Positions 26,116 through 35,207 of a stretch of 64,000 nucleotides of DNA are shown here, piece by piece. Both the position numbers and the translations under genes were made by a program. Each line of letters starts with the position of its first letter. Positions within the stretch are counted from its first letter, which is position 1. Under the pieces are notes generated by a model. It did not search any database. It saw only the letters and a list, made by a program, of their open reading frames with translations, and was not told the DNA's origin. Origin of the DNA: Ignavibacteriota bacterium (GTDB lineage: Bacteria; Bacteroidota; Ignavibacteria; Ignavibacteriales; Melioribacteraceae). The stretch lies in assembly GCA_013112585.1 (NCBI GenBank), contig JABFGH010000002.1, positions 1 through 64,000 on the forward strand, written 5' to 3'.

Positions 26116-27717
26116 TTATAACCCGCCGAGTGAAATGTTAGTAAAATTAGTTGACACAAAATCTACAAGAGTATTTACCGAAGTATTCATTACATCGAGC
26201 ATTAGTGAAGGATAAACGCCAAGCAGAATAATAATGATTGTTAATGGAATGAACATAATGTATTCTCTCATTTCAAGGTCCTGCAGACCTGACCACTTTT
26301 CATTCAGCTTTCCGAAGAAAACCCGCTGCATAGCCCAAAGCATGTAGCCTGCACCAAGTAAAATTCCAAGAGTAGAAATGATCGTTATAACACGAATACT
26401 TTCAACATGGAATGCACCAATAAAAACTAATGCCTCAGAAATGAATCCGCTTAAACTCGGCAGACCTATTGCGGCAAAGAAAGCTACTGTAACAAACCCG
26501 GTATATACCGGCATTTGCGAAGCTAAGCCGCCGAAATCATTAAGACCGCGTGTGTGTGCTCTGTCATATACAACACCTACAATAAGGAATAGCATAGCCG
26601 TGATTGTTCCGTGGTTAAACATTTGCAGAATTGCACCGTTTATTCCTGCTGTGGTTAATGATGCCATACCGAGCAGCACATAACCCATATGCGAAACTGA
26701 AGAATACGCAATAAGCTTTTTAAAATCTTTTTGTGCGAGAGCAACAAATGCACCGTAGATAATATTCACTGCCCCAAATAGAGCAATGTACCATGCGAGC
26801 TCTCTCGTAATGTCAGGGAAAATCGGGTAACTGATTCTTAAAATTCCGTAAGTACCCATTTTAAGAAGAACACCGGCAAGAATAACACTAATAGGTGTCG
26901 GAGCTTCAACGTGTGCATCGGGCAGCCATGTGTGGAAAGGGAACATCGGAATTTTGATAGCGAAGCCGATGAAGAGTGCAATGTAAGCCAGCATCCTCCA
27001 GTTATTCGGATTGAAAGGTGAAAGTATTCCATCCTGTGTATAGTTTGATTGATCCATCATTGTAAGGATGTTAAATGTAAATACTCTTTGACCATCGGGT
27101 AAAATTTCCATTGCCGAAAAGTAAAGACCAAGCATTACAATAAGAATAAAAATACTGCCGAGCAGTGTATATAGGAAAAACTTAATAGCAGCATACTCTT
27201 TACGAGGACCGCCCCAAATACCAATTAAAAAGTACATCGGAAGTAGCATCAATTCCCAGAAAACATAAAAGAGAAAGAAATCGAGAGAAACAAAAACTCC
27301 CATCATTCCCGTATCGAGAAGCAGGAACAATGCAAAATAACCTTTAAGTGATTTACTTATATTCCAAGAAGAGATACATGCAATAACTGAAATTATTGAA
27401 GTAAGCAGAACCATCGGCATGCTAATTCCGTCAACACCCATAAAGTAATCTATCTTTACGGTTCCAATCCATGATAATCCTTCGATATTAATCCATCGGA
27501 ATTTATCAATAAATTGAAATGAGCTTTCTTCAAAAATACCGCCGGCACTATAATTATAATTAGCCATTAGAATTACTGAGAGCACTAACTGAATTAATGT
27601 TGCTGCAAGTGCTGTAATTTTTATGTTCTGCACTTTTTCTTTCGGCAGAAATAAAATTACCAACATTCCAATTACCGGAATGAAGGTTATCAATGATATT
27701 ATTGGAAATCCTTCCAT
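26116..27717 (-). CDS. nuoM: NADH-quinone oxidoreductase (complex I) subunit M
   Basis: A 533-residue antiporter-like subunit with about 14 transmembrane helices. FFLFYVFWELMLLPMYFLIG carries the conserved Glu of TM5, PMFPFHTWLPDAHVEAPTP holds the TM7 region, and KKLIAYSSVSHMGYVLLG the TM8 Lys. It pumps protons as part of the membrane arm. It is separated from nuoL by a 104-base gap with an imperfect hairpin. Confidence 0.96.
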   Translation of the reverse strand: MEGFPIISLITFIPVIGMLVILFLPKEKVQNIKITALAATLIQLVLSVILMANYNYSAGGIFEESSFQFIDKFRWINIEGLSWIGTVKIDYFMGVDGISMPMVLLTSIISVIACISSWNISKSLKGYFALFLLLDTGMMGVFVSLDFFLFYVFWELMLLPMYFLIGIWGGPRKEYAAIKFFLYTLLGSIFILIVMLGLYFSAMEILPDGQRVFTFNILTMMDQSNYTQDGILSPFNPNNWRMLAYIALFIGFAIKIPMFPFHTWLPDAHVEAPTPISVILAGVLLKMGTYGILRISYPIFPDITRELAWYIALFGAVNIIYGAFVALAQKDFKKLIAYSSVSHMGYVLLGMASLTTAGINGAILQMFNHGTITAMLFLIVGVVYDRAHTRGLNDFGGLASQMPVYTGFVTVAFFAAIGLPSLSGFISEALVFIGAFHVESIRVITIISTLGILLGAGYMLWAMQRVFFGKLNEKWSGLQDLEMREYIMFIPLTIIIILLGVYPSLMLDVMNTSVNTLVDFVSTNFTNISLGGL

Positions 27718-27768
27718 ATAAATATAAACCTTAAATGATTATTTCAATTTCACTAACTTTTAATTTCC

Positions 27769-27802
27769 AAACCTCCAAGATTTTTAAAAACCTTGGGGGT
27801 TT
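27769..27802. repeat. Imperfect hairpin between nuoL and nuoM
   Basis: Eleven-base arms (AAACCTCCAAG at 27769-27779 and CTTGGGGGTTT at 27792-27802) pair with one mismatch. There is no T-run on the minus strand, so it is unlikely to end transcription. It could be a REP-type insertion or an RNA-processing site. It occupies the only sizeable gap in the operon. Confidence 0.5.
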
Positions 27803-27821
27803 ATATGAACATAATTAAATA

Positions 27822-29903
27822 TTAAAATGGTCTAAAGAAAAACATTAAAACCAGTAACGAGAAAACAACAAACACCACATAAGTCTGAACTTTACCTGTT
27901 TGAATTCTTCGCAGGCTCAAACCTAAAAAACCATTCAGCAAAGCAAAGAAATTAACAAGACCGTCAACAACGTAGGTATCGAACCAGCCGCTTAACATTG
28001 AAACAAATCGTCCGAGGGCTGCTGTTCCGTTAACTATTCCGTCAACAACATTGTAATCGAACCAGGCTAATATTTTGGCTGACTTATGTGTTCCGGCTAT
28101 AAACGATGCATCATAAAATTCATCGATGTACCATTTATTTAATGAAAATTTATAGAGCGAATTATATTTTGTTTTCAATTTTTCTGAATCAATTTTACCC
28201 CATACATACATCATGAATGCGATTAGAATTCCGATACCTGCGAGAACGAGGGAAAGTATCATAGCGGGGTAGTGTGCATGGTGAGCAGCATCGGTGTACA
28301 TTTGTGAATGTGTAATTTCACTTTGACCGGTTGCTGCATCTGATTTCATAAAATCAAAACGTACTTCATTAGGCACTACTTGTTCAGGGGTTCTAATCCA
28401 ATCCGATAAAACCCAGCCTGCTTCTGAATTAAAAGGATTGGGGGTATAAAAAATAAAAATTGATAATGCCGCTAAAGTTATCAGGGGTATAGTCATGGCT
28501 TTTGGCGATTCATGTGCATGATCAAACTTTTCTTGATTTCTTGGTTTACCGTGGAATGTTACCAGAACCAAACGGAACATATAGAAAGCAGTCATTAGTG
28601 CAACAGTAAAGCCGATTATCGGAAGCAGCCAATGCCCGGTCAAATTACCGAATGCAAGTGAACCGGCAAGAATTCCATCTTTACTTAAAAACCCTGAAAA
28701 TAGAGGAACGCCTGAAATTGCTAATGAAGAAATTAAAAATGTGTAATAAGTTATTGGAAGCTTCTTTTTCAATCCTCCCATCTCTCTAATGTCTTGCTCA
28801 TGATGCATTGCATGAATTACTGAGCCTGAACCGAGAAACAAACAAGCCTTGAAAAATGCATGTGTCATTAAATGGAAGAATGCAAAGGCATAAGCACCTA
28901 TACCAATTGATAAAACCATGTAGCCAAGCTGGCTAACGGTTGAATAAGCTAAAACTTTTTTGATATCATTTTGTGTAAGGGCAATTGTTGCGGATACTAA
29001 TGCGGTTATTGCTCCTATAACTGCAATTACCAGCATAGCATCGGCGGTAAGCATTACAAATATTCTAACTAATAAATATACACCGGCGGCAACCATTGTT
29101 GCTGCGTGTATTAATGCGCTAACGGGCGTGGGACCTTCCATAGCATCAGGCAGCCAAACGTGAAGAGGGAATTGGGCTGATTTACCTACGGCTCCCATAA
29201 ATATTAAAATGCCCGAAGCGGTTAACCATGCATAACTATCGAATGGTAAATTACCTACGGCTATCTGCGCATAAATTTCATCGAAGGTAAATGTATGATA
29301 ATTAGTGAATAAAATTAAAATACCAATCAGCATTCCAATATCACCAACACGGTTTACAAGAAAAGCCTTTTTACCTGCATCGGATGCAGAATCTTTTTCG
29401 TACCAGAAACCGATTAACAAATAAGAGGACAAGCCGACTAATTCCCAAAACATAAACATCATTAAAATGTTATGTGTTAGCACAATACCCAGCATAGAGA
29501 AGGTGAATATACCGAGATAAGCGAAATATCTTGTAAATCTTATATCGCCTTTCATGTATTCAATTGAATAAAGATGCACAAGAAAACTGATTAAGTTTAC
29601 GACAAAGAGCATCAGCACTGTAATGTTGTCAATCTTAATTCCTAAGTCTATACTGAATTCACCGATAAGCGGTGTAACACCGAAATCTATCCAGGTGAAT
29701 GCAAAAATTAAATCTTGATTGATATACGCGGTAAGCTTAAAGTATGCAATAAGTATCGAAATAATTAATGCGGCAAATAAAATTCCAACTTCAAACAAAT
29801 ATATTTTTTCAAATCGTTTACCAAAAAATATTAATACGGTAAAACCTATTAATGGTAAAAACAGGGTAATGATTGATAAACTTATTAGGCTCATTTCAGA
29901 CAT
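27822..29903 (-). CDS. nuoL: NADH-quinone oxidoreductase (complex I) subunit L
   Basis: A 693-residue subunit, about the usual length for NuoL including the long lateral helix. Conserved parts are MMFMFWELVGLSSYLLIGFWYEK, SAQFPLHVWLPDAMEGPTPVSALIHAATMV and KKVLAYSTVSQLGYMVLS. The C-terminal 120 residues form the amphipathic lateral helix and its anchor. It forms the distal proton channel. The gene lies 3 bases after nuoK. Confidence 0.97.
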   Translation of the reverse strand: MSEMSLISLSIITLFLPLIGFTVLIFFGKRFEKIYLFEVGILFAALIISILIAYFKLTAYINQDLIFAFTWIDFGVTPLIGEFSIDLGIKIDNITVLMLFVVNLISFLVHLYSIEYMKGDIRFTRYFAYLGIFTFSMLGIVLTHNILMMFMFWELVGLSSYLLIGFWYEKDSASDAGKKAFLVNRVGDIGMLIGILILFTNYHTFTFDEIYAQIAVGNLPFDSYAWLTASGILIFMGAVGKSAQFPLHVWLPDAMEGPTPVSALIHAATMVAAGVYLLVRIFVMLTADAMLVIAVIGAITALVSATIALTQNDIKKVLAYSTVSQLGYMVLSIGIGAYAFAFFHLMTHAFFKACLFLGSGSVIHAMHHEQDIREMGGLKKKLPITYYTFLISSLAISGVPLFSGFLSKDGILAGSLAFGNLTGHWLLPIIGFTVALMTAFYMFRLVLVTFHGKPRNQEKFDHAHESPKAMTIPLITLAALSIFIFYTPNPFNSEAGWVLSDWIRTPEQVVPNEVRFDFMKSDAATGQSEITHSQMYTDAAHHAHYPAMILSLVLAGIGILIAFMMYVWGKIDSEKLKTKYNSLYKFSLNKWYIDEFYDASFIAGTHKSAKILAWFDYNVVDGIVNGTAALGRFVSMLSGWFDTYVVDGLVNFFALLNGFLGLSLRRIQTGKVQTYVVFVVFSLLVLMFFFRPF

Positions 29904-29906
29904 AGG

Positions 29907-30215
29907 TTATTCTTTTAAGTTGTTAATTTCATCAACATTAACATTGCTGAATGTTTTATAAATATTTAAAACTATCGCCAGCGCAATTGCAGCTTCTGCG
30001 GCAGCAAGTATTATTACAAATAGAGCAATTACTTGTCCGCTTAAACCGAACCCGCCGAATTTGGAAAAAGCAACGAAATTAATATTTGCTGCATTCAGCA
30101 TAAGTTCAATTCCCATCAGCACAAGAATTGCATTTTTTCTCGTAACAATTGCAAAAACACCCATAGAAAAAAGTAGTGTGCTTACGACTAAAAAGTGAGT
30201 TAATTCAACCTGCAT
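29907..30215 (-). CDS. nuoK: NADH-quinone oxidoreductase (complex I) subunit K
   Basis: A 102-residue, three-helix subunit. The conserved Glu residues are in GIELMLNAANINFVAF and in AAAEAAIALAIVLNIY. It links the antiporter-like subunits to the quinone-site proteins. It sits 9 bases after nuoJ. Confidence 0.95.
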   Translation of the reverse strand: MQVELTHFLVVSTLLFSMGVFAIVTRKNAILVLMGIELMLNAANINFVAFSKFGGFGLSGQVIALFVIILAAAEAAIALAIVLNIYKTFSNVNVDEINNLKE

Positions 30216-30224
30216 AAAAGTTAT

Positions 30225-30722
30225 TTACTCCTTCTCTTTTCTCGCAACCGAAGCCGCGCCGATTAAAGCGACTAAAAGCAGCATGCCGAGCAATTCAAAA
30301 ATTAATACGTATTCAGTTAATAATAGTTTACCAATAGCATAAGTAGTTGTATCCATATTTTCCGAGGGCTGAGAATTCCAGCCGGTACGCAGCATCATTG
30401 AGGTTAAAGCACCGGCAAATAAGCCAACACCAATAATTGCCGGAACCACCTGCGTTGTTCCTGTTTTAATATCAACGTTGGTTATTTCGTTGGTCATCAT
30501 TACTCCAAAAATCATAAGAATTAAAATACCGCCCACATAAACCAGTAATTGTACAACGCCTAAAAAATCAGCGCCGAGTAAAACATAAATACCGGCAACG
30601 CCAAATAGTGTAAACATTAAACTAAATGCACTGTGAACAATATTTTTTGAAGTAACTGTTATAAATGCGCTTACTAAAACAAGTAAGGCAAATAAATAAA
30701 ATATTATATCATACAAACTCAT
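30225..30722 (-). CDS. nuoJ: NADH-quinone oxidoreductase (complex I) subunit J
   Basis: A 165-residue, five-helix subunit. The segment GADFLGVVQLLVYVGGILILMIFGVMM is the TM3 region with the pi-bulge, typical of NuoJ. The start overlaps the nuoI stop by 4 bases, so the two are probably translationally coupled. Confidence 0.95.
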   Translation of the reverse strand: MSLYDIIFYLFALLVLVSAFITVTSKNIVHSAFSLMFTLFGVAGIYVLLGADFLGVVQLLVYVGGILILMIFGVMMTNEITNVDIKTGTTQVVPAIIGVGLFAGALTSMMLRTGWNSQPSENMDTTTYAIGKLLLTEYVLIFELLGMLLLVALIGAASVARKEKE

Positions 30723-31348
30723 TCTTTATCCGGCTGTTCTTTATTATCAGCATTATCTGTTTTTGGTTCTTCTTTTGCTTTAGCTTCTTCTTCGGCTTTC
30801 TTTTTAGCAAGCTCTTCAGCTTTAGCTTTTGCAGCGGCAGCTTTTTTAGCTTCTTTTTCTGCCTGCATTTTTTCAAAGTTAGCATTCTTTTCTACAATTT
30901 CGCTCTCAGTTAAAGTAGCAAATTTATAATTCAAGTCTTCTCTTTCAAATTCCGAAAACTCATAAACATCCGTCATATAAATACATTCGGTAGGACAAGG
31001 GAAAACACATAACTGGCAGTAGCAGCATTTTGCAATATCAATATCAAACTTGGTAACCCACAATACTTTTTTCTTTCCGTTTGAGGTTTTGCCCAAATCT
31101 TCGGTTGGTAAAGATTTAACCGTATCAATTGTAATGCAGTTAACAGGACAAGCTCTTGCACATTGATCGCACCCAATGCAGTCATCCATATTAACATATA
31201 ACCTGTTTCTAACTCTGTCCGCCATAGGCAGCTTTACATCAGGATACTGAATTGTAACTGCCGGTTTAAACAAATGTTTGAAGGTAACTTTCATACCAAC
31301 AAGTATAGTCCATATTCCGTCGAATGAATTTTTTAAGTATTGTTTCAT
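30719..31348 (-). CDS. nuoI: NADH-quinone oxidoreductase (complex I) subunit I, with long charged tail
   Basis: A 209-residue ferredoxin-like subunit. Two 4Fe-4S motifs are intact (CIGCDQCARACP, from Cys57, and CCYCQLCVFPCP, near 103-114), binding clusters N6a and N6b. After about residue 150 an extra tail of some 55 residues is rich in Ala, Glu and Lys (KMQAEKEAKKAAAAKAKAEE, then a Lys/Glu run and DNKEQPDKE). Many NuoI proteins lack it. It may be a coiled coil or a disordered linker. In this operon there is no nuoE, nuoF or nuoG, so NuoI would be the outermost cluster subunit available. Confidence 0.95.
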   Translation of the reverse strand: MKQYLKNSFDGIWTILVGMKVTFKHLFKPAVTIQYPDVKLPMADRVRNRLYVNMDDCIGCDQCARACPVNCITIDTVKSLPTEDLGKTSNGKKKVLWVTKFDIDIAKCCYCQLCVFPCPTECIYMTDVYEFSEFEREDLNYKFATLTESEIVEKNANFEKMQAEKEAKKAAAAKAKAEELAKKKAEEEAKAKEEPKTDNADNKEQPDKE

Positions 31349-31353
31349 CTATT

Positions 31354-32424
31354 TTATATTAAAGATATTAAACCAATTATAATTAAGTTAACAAAAGCAT
31401 AAGGTATTAAATATTTCCAGCATACGGTCATAAGCTGATCAACTCTCAAACGAGGCAATGTCCATCGCAGCCAAATTTGAACGAGTACAAGTCCAACGCC
31501 TTTAACGGTAAACCAGAACAACTGTTCATATGGAATCAGCCATTCAACTCCAATTGTGTTGCCGAGATAACCTAACGGTGACTGATAGCCCCCTAAAAAT
31601 ATTGCAACTGCTATTGCCGATACCGCAAACATATTTGCATATTCAGCAAGGAAAAACATTGCGAATTTCATTCCTGAATATTCTGTATGATAACCGGCTA
31701 CTAACTCAGATTCCGCTTCGGGAATATCAAATGGTGTTCTATTTACTTCAGCAAGTGAGCTTATGTAAAATATAACAAACGCAACTACTGTAAATGGAAG
31801 TAAAAGTAATTGAACAAATCCATCGGCAGCTCCGCCGAATAAATTCCAGTTCCAAAAATATGCAGTCTGCTGAATGCTCATAGTATTAAGACTGAGAGTA
31901 CCGGTCAGCATAACTATTGAAAGCACAACTAATGCGGTAGGAATTTCGTAACTGATAATTTGTGCGGCTGAACGCATAGCACCGAGAAGCGAGTACTTAT
32001 TATTTGAAGCCCAGCCTGCCATTAAAATACCTGCTACCACTATGCTGGAGACGGCAATAATAAAAAATATTCCAACATCGGCGGCTGAACCGATAAATGC
32101 GCCTGAAAATGGAATTGCGGCAAAGACTGCATAACTGCCTGCAAACACCAGCACGGGTGCCATGTTAAAAAGTTTTTTATCGGTTGTGTCGGCAACAATA
32201 TCTTCCTTTTGAATAAGCTTAAGAATATCTGCAATAGTTTGAAGAATACCATGATAGCCCACCCGCATTGGTCCAAGCCTATCCTGCATGTGTGCCGATA
32301 CTTTTCTTTCGAGCAGCACGGCTATCAGCGCAAATGGAAGGATGAACAAAAATAAAGGCATGCATGCAGCAATAATCATTGCGATTATTTCACTGCCGAA
32401 TATGTCATATAAAAGTTCGTACAT
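31354..32424 (-). CDS. nuoH: NADH-quinone oxidoreductase (complex I) subunit H
   Basis: A 356-residue membrane subunit with about eight helices. LLERKVSAHMQDRLGPMRVG and RTPFDIPEAESELVAGYHTEYSG are the conserved quinone-channel loops. It couples quinone reduction to the proton pathway. It overlaps nuoD by one base, which puts it directly after nuoD where nuoEFG would stand in the 14-gene arrangement. Confidence 0.96.
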   Translation of the reverse strand: MYELLYDIFGSEIIAMIIAACMPLFLFILPFALIAVLLERKVSAHMQDRLGPMRVGYHGILQTIADILKLIQKEDIVADTTDKKLFNMAPVLVFAGSYAVFAAIPFSGAFIGSAADVGIFFIIAVSSIVVAGILMAGWASNNKYSLLGAMRSAAQIISYEIPTALVVLSIVMLTGTLSLNTMSIQQTAYFWNWNLFGGAADGFVQLLLLPFTVVAFVIFYISSLAEVNRTPFDIPEAESELVAGYHTEYSGMKFAMFFLAEYANMFAVSAIAVAIFLGGYQSPLGYLGNTIGVEWLIPYEQLFWFTVKGVGLVLVQIWLRWTLPRLRVDQLMTVCWKYLIPYAFVNLIIIGLISLI

Positions 32425-33539
32425 TATCTGTCAACTTCTCCTAATACAATATCAATGCTTCCTAAAATTGCAACGACATCGGATACAAGATGCCCTTTGC
32501 ATAGCTCGCCCATAATGGATAAACTTACAAATGAAGGAGCCCGTACTTTCATTCTAAACGGATTAACCGAGCCGTCGCTTATTATAAAATACCCAAGTTC
32601 ACCTCTTGGTGCTTCAACCCTGCCATAAACTGTACCTGCCGGAGGCTTAATCCTTTTAGGAATTGCTGATTGAACATCACCTTCAGGAATTTGCTCAATT
32701 GCCTGCTCAAGAATTTTCAAACTTTGCTCGAGTTCTAAAACCCTAACAAAGTATCTATCCCAGCAATCGCCAACTGTTCCCATTTTTCCTTCGCCTACAG
32801 GAACATCAAAATCAAATCTATCATAAATTGAATAGGGCTCGTCTTTTCTTAAATCAAATTTTAATCCGCTTGCTCTTAAGTTAGGTCCCGTCATTCCATA
32901 ATTGATTGCGGTATCTAACGGCATTACTCCAACATTAGCGGTTCTTTCAATAAAAATTTTATTGTATGATAAAAGTTCATTCAATTCAGCAATATGCGGT
33001 CTGTAATAATCAATAAACTCTTTTGTTAATCTTAAAAAATCGGGATGAAGATCATGCGAAACGCCGCCGACCCATATATAATTATAAAGGAGTCGAGCAC
33101 CGCAGGTCATTTCAAATAAATTTAGAATTTTTTCTCTATCAATAAATAAATAAAGGAAAGGTGTAAATGCGCCAAGGTCTAATCCGTAAGTACCAAGTGC
33201 AACCATGTGCGATGCAATTCTCTGAAGTTCACCCATAATAACGCGAATGTATTCCACTCTTTCGGGGACTTCAATACCGAGCAGTTTTTCAACAGTAACG
33301 GCGTAACCAAAATTATTATACATCGAAGCAACATAATCCATTCTGTCAGTATAAGGTACAACTTGCGGGTAGGTCATTGCTTCGGCGTGTTTTTCAAAAC
33401 ATCTGTGCAGGTAGCCTATATGAGGTTTTACATTTTTAATTATTTCCCCTTCGAGTTCAAGTTCTAACCTTAGCACACCGTGCGTAGATGGGTGCTGAGG
33501 ACCCATGTTTAATACCATTTCTTCAGTCTTTATTGCCAT
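32424..33539 (-). CDS. nuoD: NADH-quinone oxidoreductase (complex I) subunit D
   Basis: A 371-residue 49-kDa-type subunit related to the large subunit of NiFe hydrogenases. The N-terminus has [20 protein letters not shown], and the C-terminus ends [10 protein letters not shown]. It forms the quinone site with NuoB. It is separate from nuoC (3 bases), not fused. Confidence 0.96.
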   Translation of the reverse strand: MAIKTEEMVLNMGPQHPSTHGVLRLELELEGEIIKNVKPHIGYLHRCFEKHAEAMTYPQVVPYTDRMDYVASMYNNFGYAVTVEKLLGIEVPERVEYIRVIMGELQRIASHMVALGTYGLDLGAFTPFLYLFIDREKILNLFEMTCGARLLYNYIWVGGVSHDLHPDFLRLTKEFIDYYRPHIAELNELLSYNKIFIERTANVGVMPLDTAINYGMTGPNLRASGLKFDLRKDEPYSIYDRFDFDVPVGEGKMGTVGDCWDRYFVRVLELEQSLKILEQAIEQIPEGDVQSAIPKRIKPPAGTVYGRVEAPRGELGYFIISDGSVNPFRMKVRAPSFVSLSIMGELCKGHLVSDVVAILGSIDIVLGEVDR

Positions 33540-33542
33540 AGC

Positions 33543-34076
33543 TTAATACGGTACCTTTATTCCTTGATAAAATTCAGGATTTTCATAATCCTTTCTTAAG
33601 GGAAAACTATTTTCATCCCAATCGTAAGGCATTAAAATTCTTCTTAAGTCGGGGTGATTTAAAAACTTTATTCCAATCATGTCATAAGCTTCACGTTCAT
33701 GCCAGTCGGCAGTTTTCCAAACTTTTTCCACCGATTCAATTTCGGGGTTATCTTTTGGGGCAGAAGCTTTTAGTGTTACTTTATGTTTAAGTGTAGTAGA
33801 ATAAAGATGATAGTAAACGCTCAATGTTCCCGGATCATCAATCTCGGTTTCATCTTCCTGCTTAATTTTTTTTGCATTATTATCATCAACTCCCGATAAA
33901 ACCATTAAACTATCAAATTGTAAATCGGCATCTAATCTTAAGTAGAAACCAATTTTATTTACATTAAGCGGATCAACAGAAATAATAGGCTCAACCGGCA
34001 GGTCTTCAATAATCTCAAAGTTATATTCGGTAAACTTCTCTTTTAGAGATTCAAAAATTTCTTTTGGTTGTTTCAT
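33543..34076 (-). CDS. nuoC: NADH-quinone oxidoreductase (complex I) subunit C
   Basis: A 177-residue 30-kDa-type subunit. [26 protein letters not shown] is the family signature near the C-terminus. It overlaps nuoB by 4 bases. Confidence 0.94.
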   Translation of the reverse strand: MKQPKEIFESLKEKFTEYNFEIIEDLPVEPIISVDPLNVNKIGFYLRLDADLQFDSLMVLSGVDDNNAKKIKQEDETEIDDPGTLSVYYHLYSTTLKHKVTLKASAPKDNPEIESVEKVWKTADWHEREAYDMIGIKFLNHPDLRRILMPYDWDENSFPLRKDYENPEFYQGIKVPY

Positions 34077-34576
34077 GCGGTATTCTTTACGAATGATTCG
34101 TTACGAATTTTTTCTTGTAATTTAAGTAGTCCTTCCAGCAATGCTTCCGGTCTGGGAGGGCAGCCCGGTACGTAAACATCAACCGGTATAACTCTATCAA
34201 CTCCTTTAAGAACGTGGTAGCCGTGTTCCCAATATGGTCCGCCGCAGTTTGCACAGCTTCCCATAGAAATAATATATTTCGGTTCCGGCATTTGTTCATA
34301 CAGGCGTTTAATTCTTGTTGCCATTTTTAATGTAACTGTTCCCGAAATAATAATTACATCAGCTTGACGCGGAGTGTTTCTCGGAATTACTCCAAACCTG
34401 TCAAAATCCCAATGGGATGCCGATGTAGCCATCATTTCAATTGCGCAGCAGGCTAAGCCAAAACCAAGCTGCCACAAGGATGAAAGCCTCGCCCAGTTCA
34501 TTAAATCATCGGCTTTTGCAATAACTATATTGCTGTCTGCAAACTGTATATCGTGTAAACCTTTCATTACTCTCAA
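34073..34576 (-). CDS. nuoB: NADH-quinone oxidoreductase (complex I) subunit B
   Basis: A 167-residue subunit that holds cluster N2. The cysteines are in [20 protein letters not shown] and [13 protein letters not shown]. It delivers electrons to quinone. It follows nuoA without a gap and overlaps nuoC. Confidence 0.95.
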   Translation of the reverse strand: MRVMKGLHDIQFADSNIVIAKADDLMNWARLSSLWQLGFGLACCAIEMMATSASHWDFDRFGVIPRNTPRQADVIIISGTVTLKMATRIKRLYEQMPEPKYIISMGSCANCGGPYWEHGYHVLKGVDRVIPVDVYVPGCPPRPEALLEGLLKLQEKIRNESFVKNTA

Positions 34577-35014
34577 CTAAATGGTTAATGATTCTTCTTT
34601 TAATTCTTCATTTTCAGCGGGTGGCTCATCATCTAAAATCGGGGGAATAGGTTTTGGTCTTTCCCATTCCAAATCTCCTTTACGCCATTCGTAAGCCATA
34701 CCGAGACCCAGAATAAGCAGAAATATTATTCCAACCATAAAACCGTAAAAGCCAAAATCTTGGTATGTTAAAGCCCAGGGAAACAACAGCACTACTTCTA
34801 CGTCAAAAATTAAAAAGATCAATGCAATAACATAAAAGCGTATGTTGAATTTAATCCAAGGTGAGCCTTCGGGGTTTTCACCGCACTCATATATTTTGAG
34901 TTTTTCTTTGGTAGGTCTAGCCGGTCTTATAAATTTTGCAACATATACGATTAATGGTACAAAAACTACCGCGAGGAGGATGAAAATAAAAATCTTTCCG
35001 AATTCTGTAAGCAT
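34577..35014 (-). CDS. nuoA: NADH-quinone oxidoreductase (complex I) subunit A
   Basis: A 145-residue, three-helix subunit. YECGENPEGSPWIKFNIRFY and FLIFDVEVVLLFPWA are diagnostic. The C-terminal tail (PPILDDEPPAENEELKEES) is longer and more acidic than in many homologues. It is the first gene of the operon and begins about 28 bases after a predicted transcription start. Confidence 0.94.
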   Translation of the reverse strand: MLTEFGKIFIFILLAVVFVPLIVYVAKFIRPARPTKEKLKIYECGENPEGSPWIKFNIRFYVIALIFLIFDVEVVLLFPWALTYQDFGFYGFMVGIIFLLILGLGMAYEWRKGDLEWERPKPIPPILDDEPPAENEELKEESLTI

Positions 35015-35048
35015 ATTATCTGAATAAGTTCCTAAAAAAGTTTTTCAA

Positions 35049-35077
35049 AAAATAATATAACTATACCATAATGTCAA
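35049..35077 (-). promoter_or_regulatory. Sigma-70-like promoter of the nuo operon
   Basis: On the minus strand TTGACA (35077-35072), a 17-base spacer and TATTTT (35054-35049). It is well placed for nuoA. The same TTGACA-N17-TATTTT pair occurs in front of the secreted protein at 46534. Confidence 0.65.
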
Positions 35078-35103
35078 TAATTCTTAGCATTGAATAGTTT
35101 ATT

Positions 35104-35132
35104 TTGAATATCATTTTTTATAAGTATAAAAA
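35104..35132 (+). promoter_or_regulatory. Possible promoter of the S9 peptidase gene
   Basis: TTGAAT (35104-35109), 17 bases, TAAAAA (35127-35132). The match to consensus is moderate and the sequence is AT-rich, so this could be chance. Confidence 0.3.
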
Positions 35133-35207
35133 AATATAAAATTAAGTGTGTTAGAATTACTATTTTTGAATTAAATAATAAAAATTATTGGAATTATAAT
35201 GTTAGTT

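Noticed and set aside
30665-30913. Phe-rich frame antisense to nuoI/nuoJ
   Set aside because: It is the mirror of the Lys/Glu-rich NuoI tail; its low-complexity product is an artefact.
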